7,908 nt of DNA from Planctomycetota bacterium. GTDB taxonomy: Bacteria > Planctomycetota > PUPC01 > DSUN01. Positions 1 to 5,906 of the stretch are shown one piece after another (position 1 is the first letter of the stretch; every line of letters starts with the position of its first letter). The DNA lies in assembly GCA_016872875.1 (NCBI GenBank), contig VGYW01000386.1, positions 1 through 7,908 on the forward strand. The letters run 5' to 3'. The notes below the pieces were generated by a model, which made no database searches, was not told the origin of the DNA, and saw only the letters and a program-made list of their open reading frames with translations. Both the position numbers and the translations under genes were made by a program.

Positions 1-1104
1 GCGGGGGTGGACGTGTTGGCGGGCGAGGGGCGTCTGGCCGGGCGGAAGAAGGTGGCCGTGCGGCTGGCCGAGGGCGGGGAGGAGGCGGTTGACGCTGACA
101 AGATCATCATTGCGACCGGCTCGGAGCCGGCAAGGCCGCGGGGGATCGCCTTCGATGGCCAGCGGATCGTCACGAGCGACGAGGTGCTCAGGCTCACGCG
201 GCTGCCCGCGAGCGTGTTCATCCTCGGCGGGGGCTACATCGGCTGCGAGTTCGCCTCCATTTTCGCCCAGTTCGGCTCGCAAGTGACTGTGGTGGAGATG
301 CTCGAGCGGCTGCTGCCGGGCCTGGATGCCGACATCTCCGCCGAGATCACCAAGGCCCTCAAGAGGCTGGGGGTCAAGGTTCACGCCGGCGCCAAGATGG
401 AGTCGGTGGCGGCCACCGACGCGGGGCACGGAGGCCCCGCCCACGTGGTGGCGAAGCTCTCGAGCGCCGCGACCGTGGAGGCTGAGCTGGCCCTGGTGTG
501 CACGGGGCGGCGGCTGCTCAGCGGCAACCTCGGCCTCGCCGAGGCCGGGGTCAAGGTCGAGAACGGCGCCATCGTGGTTGACGAGCGCTGCGAGACGAGC
601 GCCGCCGGCATCTACGCGATCGGGGACGTTACGGGGAAGCTGATGCTGGCGCACGTGGCCTCGGCCCAGGGCATCGTGGCGGCGGAGAATGCCGCGGGGC
701 ACGGAGGCCCCGCCCACAGCGCGAAGATGGACTACCGCTGCATCCCCGCCGCCGTGTTCACCAACCCCGAGGTGGGCACGGTGGGGCTGACAGAGGCGGA
801 GGCAGCGGCAGCCGGCTACAAGGCCAAGGCCGCCAAGTTCCCGCTCCAGGCCCTCGGCCGCGCCGTGGCGATGGGCGAGACGGCCGGCTTCGCGAAGCTC
901 GTGGCTGACGAGGCGACGGGCCAGGTGCTAGGGCTGCACCTCGTCGGCCCGCACGCCTCGGACGTCGTGGCCGAAGGGGCGATGGCCATCGGCCTCGAGG
1001 CCACCGTGGCCGAGCTGGCCGGCACCGTCCACGCCCATCCCACGTTGCCCGAGGCGGTCATGGAGGCGGCGAGGGCATGGCTTGGACACGGGGTTCATGC
1101 ATAG
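1..1104 (+). CDS. lpdA: Dihydrolipoamide dehydrogenase (E3), 5'-truncated by window edge
   Basis: This flavoprotein reoxidises dihydrolipoyl groups of 2-oxoacid dehydrogenase or glycine-cleavage complexes, passing electrons through FAD and a redox disulfide to NAD+ in the cytoplasm. The reading frame is open from base 1, so 367 codons remain of a usual ~460. The N-terminal FAD-binding fold and the CxxxxC disulfide lie outside the window. Counting codons from base 1, I see the IIATGS segment (34-41), the NAD-binding GGGYIG turn (76-81), the FAD-contacting GDV (208-210), and the C-terminal dimer-domain HPTLPE, with likely catalytic base H346 and partner E351. Two identical in-frame stretches reading AGHGGPAH (codons 141-148 and 232-239) come from a repeated palindrome. 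They sit in what look like surface loops, so the enzyme may still work. Mercuric or glutathione reductase relatives are less likely because the C-terminus is of the lipoamide type. No lipoyl-complex genes are visible nearby. Confidence 0.93.
   Translation, partial: AGVDVLAGEGRLAGRKKVAVRLAEGGEEAVDADKIIIATGSEPARPRGIAFDGQRIVTSDEVLRLTRLPASVFILGGGYIGCEFASIFAQFGSQVTVVEMLERLLPGLDADISAEITKALKRLGVKVHAGAKMESVAATDAGHGGPAHVVAKLSSAATVEAELALVCTGRRLLSGNLGLAEAGVKVENGAIVVDERCETSAAGIYAIGDVTGKLMLAHVASAQGIVAAENAAGHGGPAHSAKMDYRCIPAAVFTNPEVGTVGLTEAEAAAAGYKAKAAKFPLQALGRAVAMGETAGFAKLVADEATGQVLGLHLVGPHASDVVAEGAMAIGLEATVAELAGTVHAHPTLPEAVMEAARAWLGHGVHA
420..444 (+). repeat. Small palindromic repeat inside lpdA, copy 1
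   Basis: This is a 25-base unit containing the hairpin GCGGGGC-ACGGAG-GCCCCGC (7-bp stem, 6-base loop) followed by CCAC. It is identical to bases 693-717 and read in the same codon phase, encoding AGHGGPAH. It lies between two beta strands of the central domain, where lipoamide dehydrogenases vary in length. Exact identity over 25 bases within one gene is far beyond what shared composition would give. Confidence 0.85.
693..717 (+). repeat. Small palindromic repeat inside lpdA, copy 2
   Basis: Exact second copy of the unit at 420-444, 273 bases downstream (a multiple of three), again encoding AGHGGPAH. It falls in the linker between the central domain (...GIVAAENA) and the dimerisation domain (MDYRCIPAAVFTNPEVG...). 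This is a site where family members differ in length. Confidence 0.85.
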
Positions 1105-1126
1105 GGTGGCCAACTGCCGGCACAAA

Positions 1127-1203
1127 GGGGGATGATTGGATGGGTGGATGGATGGATGATTGTCCGACACCCATCCACCCATCCACTCATCCATTCATCC
1201 CCT
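1127..1203. repeat. Inverted array of GGAT-type octads, copy 1
   Basis: The left arm is built of 8-base steps (GGATGATT, GGATGGGT, GGATGGAT, GGATGATT). The right arm (about 1168-1203) is the complementary series ending CATTCATCCCCT. Together they form a long imperfect hairpin, purine-rich on one arm and pyrimidine-rich on the other. It begins 22 bases after the lpdA stop. The first 24 bases are identical to 2263-2286, so this is a dispersed element. No T tract follows, so it is not a classical intrinsic terminator, though it could protect the lpdA mRNA 3' end. Confidence 0.8.
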
Positions 1204-1210
1204 GCTGACG

Positions 1211-1225
1211 CGGGCGGTACGCCCG
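1211..1225 (+). other. Short GC-rich hairpin downstream of lpdA
   Basis: CGGGCG-GTA-CGCCCG forms a perfect 6-bp stem with a 3-base loop. It lacks a following T run, so a role in termination is only possible. The remaining sequence from 1226 to 1292 shows no gene or clear site. Confidence 0.4.
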
Positions 1226-1292
1226 GATAGCCGAGTGTCTCCCCGTACCCCGAAGGGCCGGCCCACAATCCCGGCGGCGGCTCCATACCGCC

Positions 1293-1411
1293 CGCTCCGC
1301 TCGCATCCAAAGCGGTGACTTCGTCACCGCACTCCATAGCCTGTGCCCTCCTTGCGCGGGCGGACTATGGAGTGCGGCATCGGAGATGCCGCTTTGGTTG
1401 CCAGCGGAGCG
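1293..1411. repeat. 119-bp compound palindrome (cloverleaf type) upstream of mreD
   Basis: Two 47-base arms (1293-1339 and 1365-1411) face each other across a 25-base spacer. The arms are near-perfect reverse complements at their ends (CGCTCCGCT... and ...CCGCACTCCATAG), with mismatches concentrated in the middle. Each arm holds its own 8-bp hairpin with a 3-base loop: GCGGTGAC-TTC-GTCACCGC on the left and GCGGCATC-GGA-GATGCCGC on the right. The hairpin cores differ between arms, but both stay self-complementary, which suggests the fold is kept rather than the sequence. No ORF with family resemblance lies inside. It resembles REP/MITE-like non-autonomous elements. Confidence 0.8.
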
Positions 1412-1482
1412 GCGGCGCGGTCAAGGCCCCCCGATGGCAGCATCGGCCAAGGCGTGGACAGGAATCATCCCTCGGCGTTGGT

Positions 1483-1487
1483 GAGGA
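1483..1487 (+). promoter_or_regulatory. Ribosome binding site deciding the mreD start
   Basis: GAGGA ends 10 bases before the GTG at 1498. It supports starting MreD at the first hydrophobic helix, not at an ATG (1315) lying inside the upstream palindrome. Confidence 0.5.
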
Positions 1488-1497
1488 CGCGATCGGA

Positions 1498-2019
1498 GTG
1501 CGTTGGTTTCCGTTCGTGCTGGTGGCTGTCCTCGCGGTGCTGGTGCAGGCGACGCTGGCGCGGCTGGCGCTCTGCGGGGATGCGTTCCCCGACGTGCTGG
1601 CGGCGCTGCTGGCGACGTTCGCGTTGGGGGTGTCGCCGGCGGAGGGGTTCGTGGCGGGGGCGGTGCTGGGGTTTGGGCGCGACCTTTTCACGATTGGGCC
1701 GCTCGGCCTCGCCACGGGGGTGTCGGCCGTCCTCGGCTGGGCGGTGTCGCGCAAGCGCCCTGCGGCGTCGGCGGGCAGCGTCCTCACGCGAGCGGCGTTC
1801 GCGTTCGCGTGCTCGGTGGTGCTCAGCCTCGCGCTGGCGGTGCCTGAGGTGGTGAGCGGGCATGGCCCGGACAACCCATTGTTGGTGCGAAGGACCGCTC
1901 TGACCGCCGCGATGACGGCGCTGATTGCGGCGCTCATTGGCGCCCTCGTCTGGCGCAAGGCGCGCTGGTTCGGACTGCGCCGACGCTCCGAGTTCAGCGA
2001 TGGGGGCGAAGGGCGCTAA
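1498..2019 (+). CDS. mreD: MreD-like rod-shape-determining membrane protein
   Basis: This is a 173-residue, very hydrophobic protein close to the usual MreD length (~160-175). It has about five or six predicted membrane segments (roughly residues 4-22, 28-46, 50-66, 68-84, 96-114 and 131-152) and a basic tail. The most telling stretch is VLGFGRDLFTIGPLGLATG, which fits the MreD pattern of G..D.....G.LG after the third helix. MreD is an inner-membrane component of the elongasome that works with MreC, PBP2 and RodA. Gene order (mreD then PBP2 then rodA) supports the call, because sequence alone is weak in this fast-evolving family. I chose the GTG at 1498: GAGGA lies 10 bases upstream, and the 61 in-frame codons before it run through a palindromic repeat. 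No mreB or mreC lies directly upstream. Confidence 0.8.
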   Translation: MRWFPFVLVAVLAVLVQATLARLALCGDAFPDVLAALLATFALGVSPAEGFVAGAVLGFGRDLFTIGPLGLATGVSAVLGWAVSRKRPAASAGSVLTRAAFAFACSVVLSLALAVPEVVSGHGPDNPLLVRRTALTAAMTALIAALIGALVWRKARWFGLRRRSEFSDGGEGR

Positions 2020-2031
2020 CGTGAGGGTGGA

Positions 2032-2247
2032 TGCCAGCCCGCAGGGCGGCAGCGCGGTAGCCACGGGCGTAAGCCCGTGGGAAGGGAGACCAGCCCTGCC
2101 CCAGCCCCCGCAGGGGGCGGCAGAGACCGCAGGATGCGAGCGAATCGGGGCCTCTGCCGCCCCCTGCGGGGGCTGGGCGAGGGGTGACGCGGTGTTCCAC
2201 GGGCTTACGCCCGTGGCTACCGCGCTGCCGCCCCCTGCGGGGACTGG
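2032..2247. repeat. 216-bp nested palindrome between mreD and mrdA
   Basis: Outer arms 2041-2080 and 2197-2238 are reverse complements apart from a 2-base length difference in a C run, with weaker pairing extending to 2032 and 2247. An inner pair, 2100-2125 and 2152-2177, is a perfect 26-bp match around a 26-base spacer. Each arm also contains its own hairpin: CCACGGGC-GTAA-GCCCGTGG (8-bp stem, GNRA-type loop) on the left, its complement on the right, and GCCCCC-GCA-GGGGGC in the inner left arm. No ORF of its own is convincing. Lying between two genes of one cluster, it would be transcribed and fold strongly. The hairpin type is one I recall from Planctomycetota, unverified. Confidence 0.85.
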
Positions 2248-2262
2248 AGTGCCAGCGGTGAC

Positions 2263-2355
2263 GGGGGATGATTGGATGGGTGGATGAATGAATGGATGTC
2301 AGATATCCTCCTGTCTTCTCATTCATCCACCCATCCACCCATCCATTCATCCCCT
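2263..2355. repeat. Inverted array of GGAT-type octads, copy 2
   Basis: This copy starts with the same 24 bases as copy 1 (1127-1150) and ends with the same CATCCATTCATCCCCT. The left arm (2263-2296) and right arm (about 2319-2355) are imperfect reverse complements built of 4/8-base steps around an unrelated AT-richer centre (TCAGATATCCTCCTGTCTTC). The hairpin ends 24 bases before the mrdA ATG, so it sits in the mrdA leader and could affect ribosome access or mRNA processing. Confidence 0.8.
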
Positions 2356-2379
2356 CTGATGGCTATGTGAGTGTCCGCT

Positions 2380-4464
2380 ATGTTCAAGAATCGGATGCGG
2401 GTGATCCTGATCGTGCTCTTCGGCGGCTTCCTGATGGTCGCCACGCGCTTGTTCTACCTCCAGGTGGTGATGGGCGACTATTACCGCGACTACGCGGAGA
2501 ACGTGTGCGTGGAGACGCGCGCCACGGAGTCGGGCCGCGGGACGATTCGCGGGGCGGGGGGCGAGCTGCTGGCCTTCGAGCAGCCGAGCTTCGACATTGC
2601 GATGGTGCCCGACGAGCTCCCCGAGCGGCAGGCCCTCTGCCGCCCGGTGCTCCAGCTCTACGCCCTTGCCCGCCGCGAGCGGATCGCGGCGGTGCGCGAC
2701 GTGGCCGTGATGGTGCGGGGCGGCGCGAACGGCGCGGGCTACGAGGTGAGCGTCGGCCTCGCCGCCAAGTTCCTCCGCCTCAGCGGCACGGACCTCGTGG
2801 AGAAGGAGGAGCACGGCACGGCCCTCGTGGTGGTGCCTCGGAAGACAGCGGCCGTGGCCGAGGCCGTGGCGGCGCTGGCCAACACCTCAGCCAAGGAGAT
2901 GCTCAACGGCTTCTTCGAGGGCCTGGCGCTGGTGGGGCGCGGCTGGCAGCGGCTGGGCGACCCCTGCGTGGTGGCGCGCGACGTGGGCTTCCTGGCCGCG
3001 GCGGAGGTGGAGACGAATCCCGAGCGCTACCCCGGCTTTCGGGCCGTGGCCAGGCCGCGGCGGAGCTATCCCTACGATTCCCTCGCGGCACACGTCCTCG
3101 GCTACGTCCAGCGGGTCTCCGCCTCCGAGTACGACCGGTGGCACGAGTCGTACGGCGGCTCAGCCGCCAAGCGTTTTCTCCCAGACGACCTCATCGGGCG
3201 GAGCGGTATCGAGCGGGCCTTCGACCTCGACCTCCGCCCGGCACGCGGCACGCAGACCGTGGAGGTGGACGCCGCCCGCCGCACCCAGCGCGTGCTCGAG
3301 GACAACCCAGCGCAGCCCGGGGCGGACGTCTACCTGACGATTGACCGCGAGGTCCAGAGCGCCGCCGAGGCCGCACTCGAGGGCCACATCGGGGCGATTA
3401 TCCTGCTCGAGACCGCCAGCGGCCGGGTGCTCGCCATGGCCAGCTCGCCGACCTACAACCCCAACGAGCTGCCGGTCAAGCCGCCCGACCCGGCCGACCG
3501 GACGGCCCCGATGTGGAACCGGGCCATCCAGGGGCAATACCCCCTCGGCTCAGCCTTCAAGCTCATCGAGGCCGTCGGGGCGCTCGAAGAGAACAAGGCG
3601 CCCGCGAGCGTCGAGTGCACGGGCTCCTACCTCGGGCATGGTTGCGGGAACCATAGCGTGCCTATGCACGTTGACTTCGAGGACGCGCTGAAGCGCTCGT
3701 GCAACAGCTACTTCTACCGGACCGCGCACGAGATGCTCGGGATTCGGGGCGTGGCGAAGTGGGGGGCGCTTTTCGGGCTGGGGCAGCCTACCGGCATCTC
3801 GCTGCCGAGCGAGAAGGGCGGCATCCTGCCCAACCCCGCCTGGAAGCGCCGCGAGCACGGCGAGGAGTGGTTCGCGGGCGACACCTGCAACCTGGCCATC
3901 GGCCAGGGATACCTGGCCGTCACCCCACTCCAGGTCGTCCGCTTCGTCGCCGCCATTGCGAACGGGGGGCGACTCGTCAGGCCGAGGCTGGTCGAGAAGA
4001 TCGTGCGGCCCGACGGCTCGGCGGAGACGCCGGACGACGGCGCGGGGTGCGAGACCCTGCCCCTGACGCCGGCCAGGCTGGAGCGGGTCCACCGCGTGAT
4101 GCGCTCCGTGTGCCACGAGCTCGGCGGGACGGCTCGCAAGGCGTTCGCCCGCTCCGAGGCCCAGCCCGACTGGGTGGCGGACCAGGGCTACGAGGTGGCG
4201 GGGAAGACGAGCACGGCGCAGCGTGGCGGGGCCGCCGGCAACGTCCTCTGGTTCACTGGCTTCGCGCCCTACGGCAGCCCGCGTGTGGCGTTCGTGGTCA
4301 TGCTGGAGAACCAGCCGAAGGAGTTGCACGGCGGCGAGGTGGCGGCGCCCATCGCCCGGCGGGTGCTGGAGCGCCTGCCGGAGCGCTGCCTGGAGGGCGT
4401 GCCGGGCAAGGAGCTGCGCCAGCGCGCCCGCGAACGCCTCACGCAGAAGGGGGCAGCCCAATGA
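2380..4464 (+). CDS. mrdA: Penicillin-binding protein 2, elongasome class B transpeptidase
   Basis: This is a 694-residue membrane-anchored D,D-transpeptidase that crosslinks peptidoglycan during side-wall growth, paired with the RodA polymerase. A short basic N-terminus leads into one membrane helix (residues ~8-30). A PBP dimer/pedestal domain follows, with SGRGTIRGAGGELLAFEQPS near residue 50 and the PBP2-typical DDLIGRSGIERAFD near 270. The transpeptidase domain has the SxxK nucleophile motif SAFK (S391, K394), SxN as SCN (440-442), and KTST (609-612) where K[ST]GT is usual. I prefer the ATG at 2380: GAG lies 8 bases upstream. The in-frame GTG at 2371 would add three residues and lacks a ribosome site. 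The stop overlaps rodA by four bases. FtsI is less likely given the RodA/MreD neighbours and the GxSGIE segment. Confidence 0.92.
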   Translation: MFKNRMRVILIVLFGGFLMVATRLFYLQVVMGDYYRDYAENVCVETRATESGRGTIRGAGGELLAFEQPSFDIAMVPDELPERQALCRPVLQLYALARRERIAAVRDVAVMVRGGANGAGYEVSVGLAAKFLRLSGTDLVEKEEHGTALVVVPRKTAAVAEAVAALANTSAKEMLNGFFEGLALVGRGWQRLGDPCVVARDVGFLAAAEVETNPERYPGFRAVARPRRSYPYDSLAAHVLGYVQRVSASEYDRWHESYGGSAAKRFLPDDLIGRSGIERAFDLDLRPARGTQTVEVDAARRTQRVLEDNPAQPGADVYLTIDREVQSAAEAALEGHIGAIILLETASGRVLAMASSPTYNPNELPVKPPDPADRTAPMWNRAIQGQYPLGSAFKLIEAVGALEENKAPASVECTGSYLGHGCGNHSVPMHVDFEDALKRSCNSYFYRTAHEMLGIRGVAKWGALFGLGQPTGISLPSEKGGILPNPAWKRREHGEEWFAGDTCNLAIGQGYLAVTPLQVVRFVAAIANGGRLVRPRLVEKIVRPDGSAETPDDGAGCETLPLTPARLERVHRVMRSVCHELGGTARKAFARSEAQPDWVADQGYEVAGKTSTAQRGGAAGNVLWFTGFAPYGSPRVAFVVMLENQPKELHGGEVAAPIARRVLERLPERCLEGVPGKELRQRARERLTQKGAAQ

Positions 4465-5675
4465 TCAGAGTTGCGCGCATCCGCCCCCGGGACTGGCCGC
4501 TCCTGGCCTGCGTGGCCGCGCTCCTGGCCATCGGCCTCGCCTTCGTCTACAGCGCGTCCTACCGCTCCGGGCCGATGGGCGAGGGCTACTACACGTCCAG
4601 CCCGGCCAAGCAGGTGCAGTGGATCGGCTTCGGCGCCGTGGCGTTCTTCGCGCTCCTGATGCTCAACTACCGCCACCTGCTCGAACACGCCTACCTCCTC
4701 TACGCCGTTGGCCTGGCCTCACTCGTGCTGGTCCTGGGGTTCGGCGTGACGAGCGACGAGATCAGCGCGCGGCGCTGGCTCGACCTCGGGCCGTTCCGCG
4801 TGCAGCCCTCTGAGTTCATGAAAATCTTCGCCATCCTCGCCCTGGCTCGCTACCTGATGGAGGCGGAGTCGAAGCGGACCTTTCTGGACCTCCTGGTGCC
4901 CTTCGGGCTTGTCGCCGCGCCCATGCTCCTGATCCTGCGGGAGCCGGACCTTGGGATGGCGCTGGTCTTCCTGCCCATCGTCTTCGCGATGCTGTATGCG
5001 GGTGCGGCGCGGCCGCGGCACCTGGTGCTGGCGCTCGCGGCAATGGTGGTCGCAGTGCCGCTGGCCTGGCCCCACCTGCGCGCCTATCAGAAGGAGCGCA
5101 TCCTGGCCTTCCTCACGCAGGACGAATCGCGCTCGCGCCAGGAGCTCCAGCGGCTCGACCTCTACCAGCTCCAGCAGGCCAAGGTGGCCATCGGCTCCGG
5201 GCAGCTCTTCGGCCAGGGCTGGATGAAGGGGAGCCAGAACCGCCTGAACTTCATCCCGGCGAAGACGCGGAACAACGATTTCATCTTCGCCGTGATCTGC
5301 GAGGAGTGGGGCTTCGTGGGGGCGGTGGGCATCCTCGCCCTCTACCTCGTGATGCTGATCCTCTGCGGACGGGTGGCCGAGGATGTAGAGCACCCTGGCG
5401 GGCGGCTGGTCGTCGTCGGCGTCGTGGCCATGCTCGGCGCGCAGGCAGTCATCAACACCGCGATGGCCGCGGGACAGCTCCCCATCGTGGGCCTCACGCT
5501 GCCGCTCATCAGCTACGGCGGCTCATCAATCGTCGCATCCCTCATCGGCATCGCGCTCATCGTCAACGTCAGCTCCTACAAGCGGATCAGCCTGGCGAGC
5601 GACGTACTCGACCCCGAGGCCGAGGCCCGCCGCGAAATGGCGCCAATGCCCGAAGAAACCTTCATGCGCGCGTGA
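4461..5675 (+). CDS. rodA: RodA, SEDS-family peptidoglycan glycosyltransferase
   Basis: This is a 404-residue polytopic membrane protein, about ten helices, that polymerises lipid II into glycan strands as partner of PBP2. SEDS signatures in order are an early membrane segment ending FVYSASY, RWLDLGPFRVQPSEFMK (the conserved PSE turn), LREPDLGMALVFLP, NFIPAKTRNNDFIFAVICEEWGFVGA, and the C-terminal GLTLPLISYGGSSIVAS. D273 in NNDFIF corresponds to the conserved aspartate in the extracellular loop that SEDS polymerases need. The loop before it looks about two residues longer than the common PERHTDF form. The ATG overlaps the mrdA stop (ATGA), and AGGGGG lies 7 bases upstream, so translational coupling is likely. 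FtsW is the main alternative, but pairing with PBP2 and MreD favours RodA. Confidence 0.93.
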   Translation: MIRVARIRPRDWPLLACVAALLAIGLAFVYSASYRSGPMGEGYYTSSPAKQVQWIGFGAVAFFALLMLNYRHLLEHAYLLYAVGLASLVLVLGFGVTSDEISARRWLDLGPFRVQPSEFMKIFAILALARYLMEAESKRTFLDLLVPFGLVAAPMLLILREPDLGMALVFLPIVFAMLYAGAARPRHLVLALAAMVVAVPLAWPHLRAYQKERILAFLTQDESRSRQELQRLDLYQLQQAKVAIGSGQLFGQGWMKGSQNRLNFIPAKTRNNDFIFAVICEEWGFVGAVGILALYLVMLILCGRVAEDVEHPGGRLVVVGVVAMLGAQAVINTAMAAGQLPIVGLTLPLISYGGSSIVASLIGIALIVNVSSYKRISLASDVLDPEAEARREMAPMPEETFMRA

Positions 5676-5689
5676 GGGCAGTGTATAAT
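5661..5689 (+). promoter_or_regulatory. Candidate sigma70-type promoter at the end of rodA
   Basis: A perfect TATAAT lies at 5684-5689, 17 bases after TTCATG (5661-5666), which matches the -35 consensus at three of six positions. The -10 box stands out in this GC-rich DNA and is well placed to transcribe the downstream radical SAM gene through the heptad hairpin. It is seen by consensus only, and the weak -35 keeps confidence low. Confidence 0.35.
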
Positions 5690-5719
5690 GGGGTTGCGCG
5701 GGCGATCTGAGAAACACCC

Positions 5720-5865
5720 GTAATCCGTAATCCGTAATCCGTAACCAGAGAAGCCCCAAGCCGCAAGCTTCAAGCCACAAGCTCTTTCAGGCGGCTTGCA
5801 GCTTGAGGCTTGTGGCTTGCAGCTTTCCGAGTTACGGATTACGAATTACGGATTACGGATTGCGC
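5720..5865. repeat. Nested inverted heptad-repeat element between rodA and the radical SAM gene
   Basis: The outer left arm is three exact GTAATCC heptads plus GTAACCA (5720-5747). The outer right arm (5831-5865) is the complementary GTTACGG, ATTACGA, ATTACGG, ATTACGG, ATTGCGC. They pair over about 28 bases with one mismatch. Inside is a second, unrelated heptad family: AAGCCGC, AAGCTTC, AAGCCAC, AAGCTCT (5758-5785) facing GCTTGCA, GCTTGAG, GCTTGTG, GCTTGCA, GCTTTCC (5794-5828). The element nearly fills the gap and is lower in GC than its surroundings. No T-tract terminator and no gene are seen in it. Confidence 0.85.
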
Positions 5866-5906
5866 AATGTATCAGGGCACACGTGCCGGATCGCAGAGAG
5901 CTCGAC

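Noticed and set aside
1127..1203. Intrinsic terminator for lpdA
   Set aside because: The hairpin is long and imperfect and no T tract follows it. A 3'-end protective role is possible but not shown.
1315..1497. N-terminal extension of MreD from an upstream ATG
   Set aside because: The 61 extra codons translate the compound palindrome and give a basic, unrelated peptide. The GTG at 1498 with GAGGA upstream gives the normal family length.
2292..3344. 350-codon + strand frame overlapping mrdA
   Set aside because: It is arginine/glycine-rich shadow coding that starts inside the octad hairpin and runs out of phase with well-conserved PBP2 sequence.
3550..4461. 303-codon minus-strand frame opposite mrdA
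   Set aside because: Low-complexity shadow of the transpeptidase domain without recognisable motifs.
5720..5865. CRISPR array
   Set aside because: The units are 7 bases with no spacers and occur in inverted facing arms, and no cas genes are near.
5796..5906. N-terminal extension of the radical SAM protein
   Set aside because: It would translate the heptad arrays. Family similarity begins only after the ATG at 5907.
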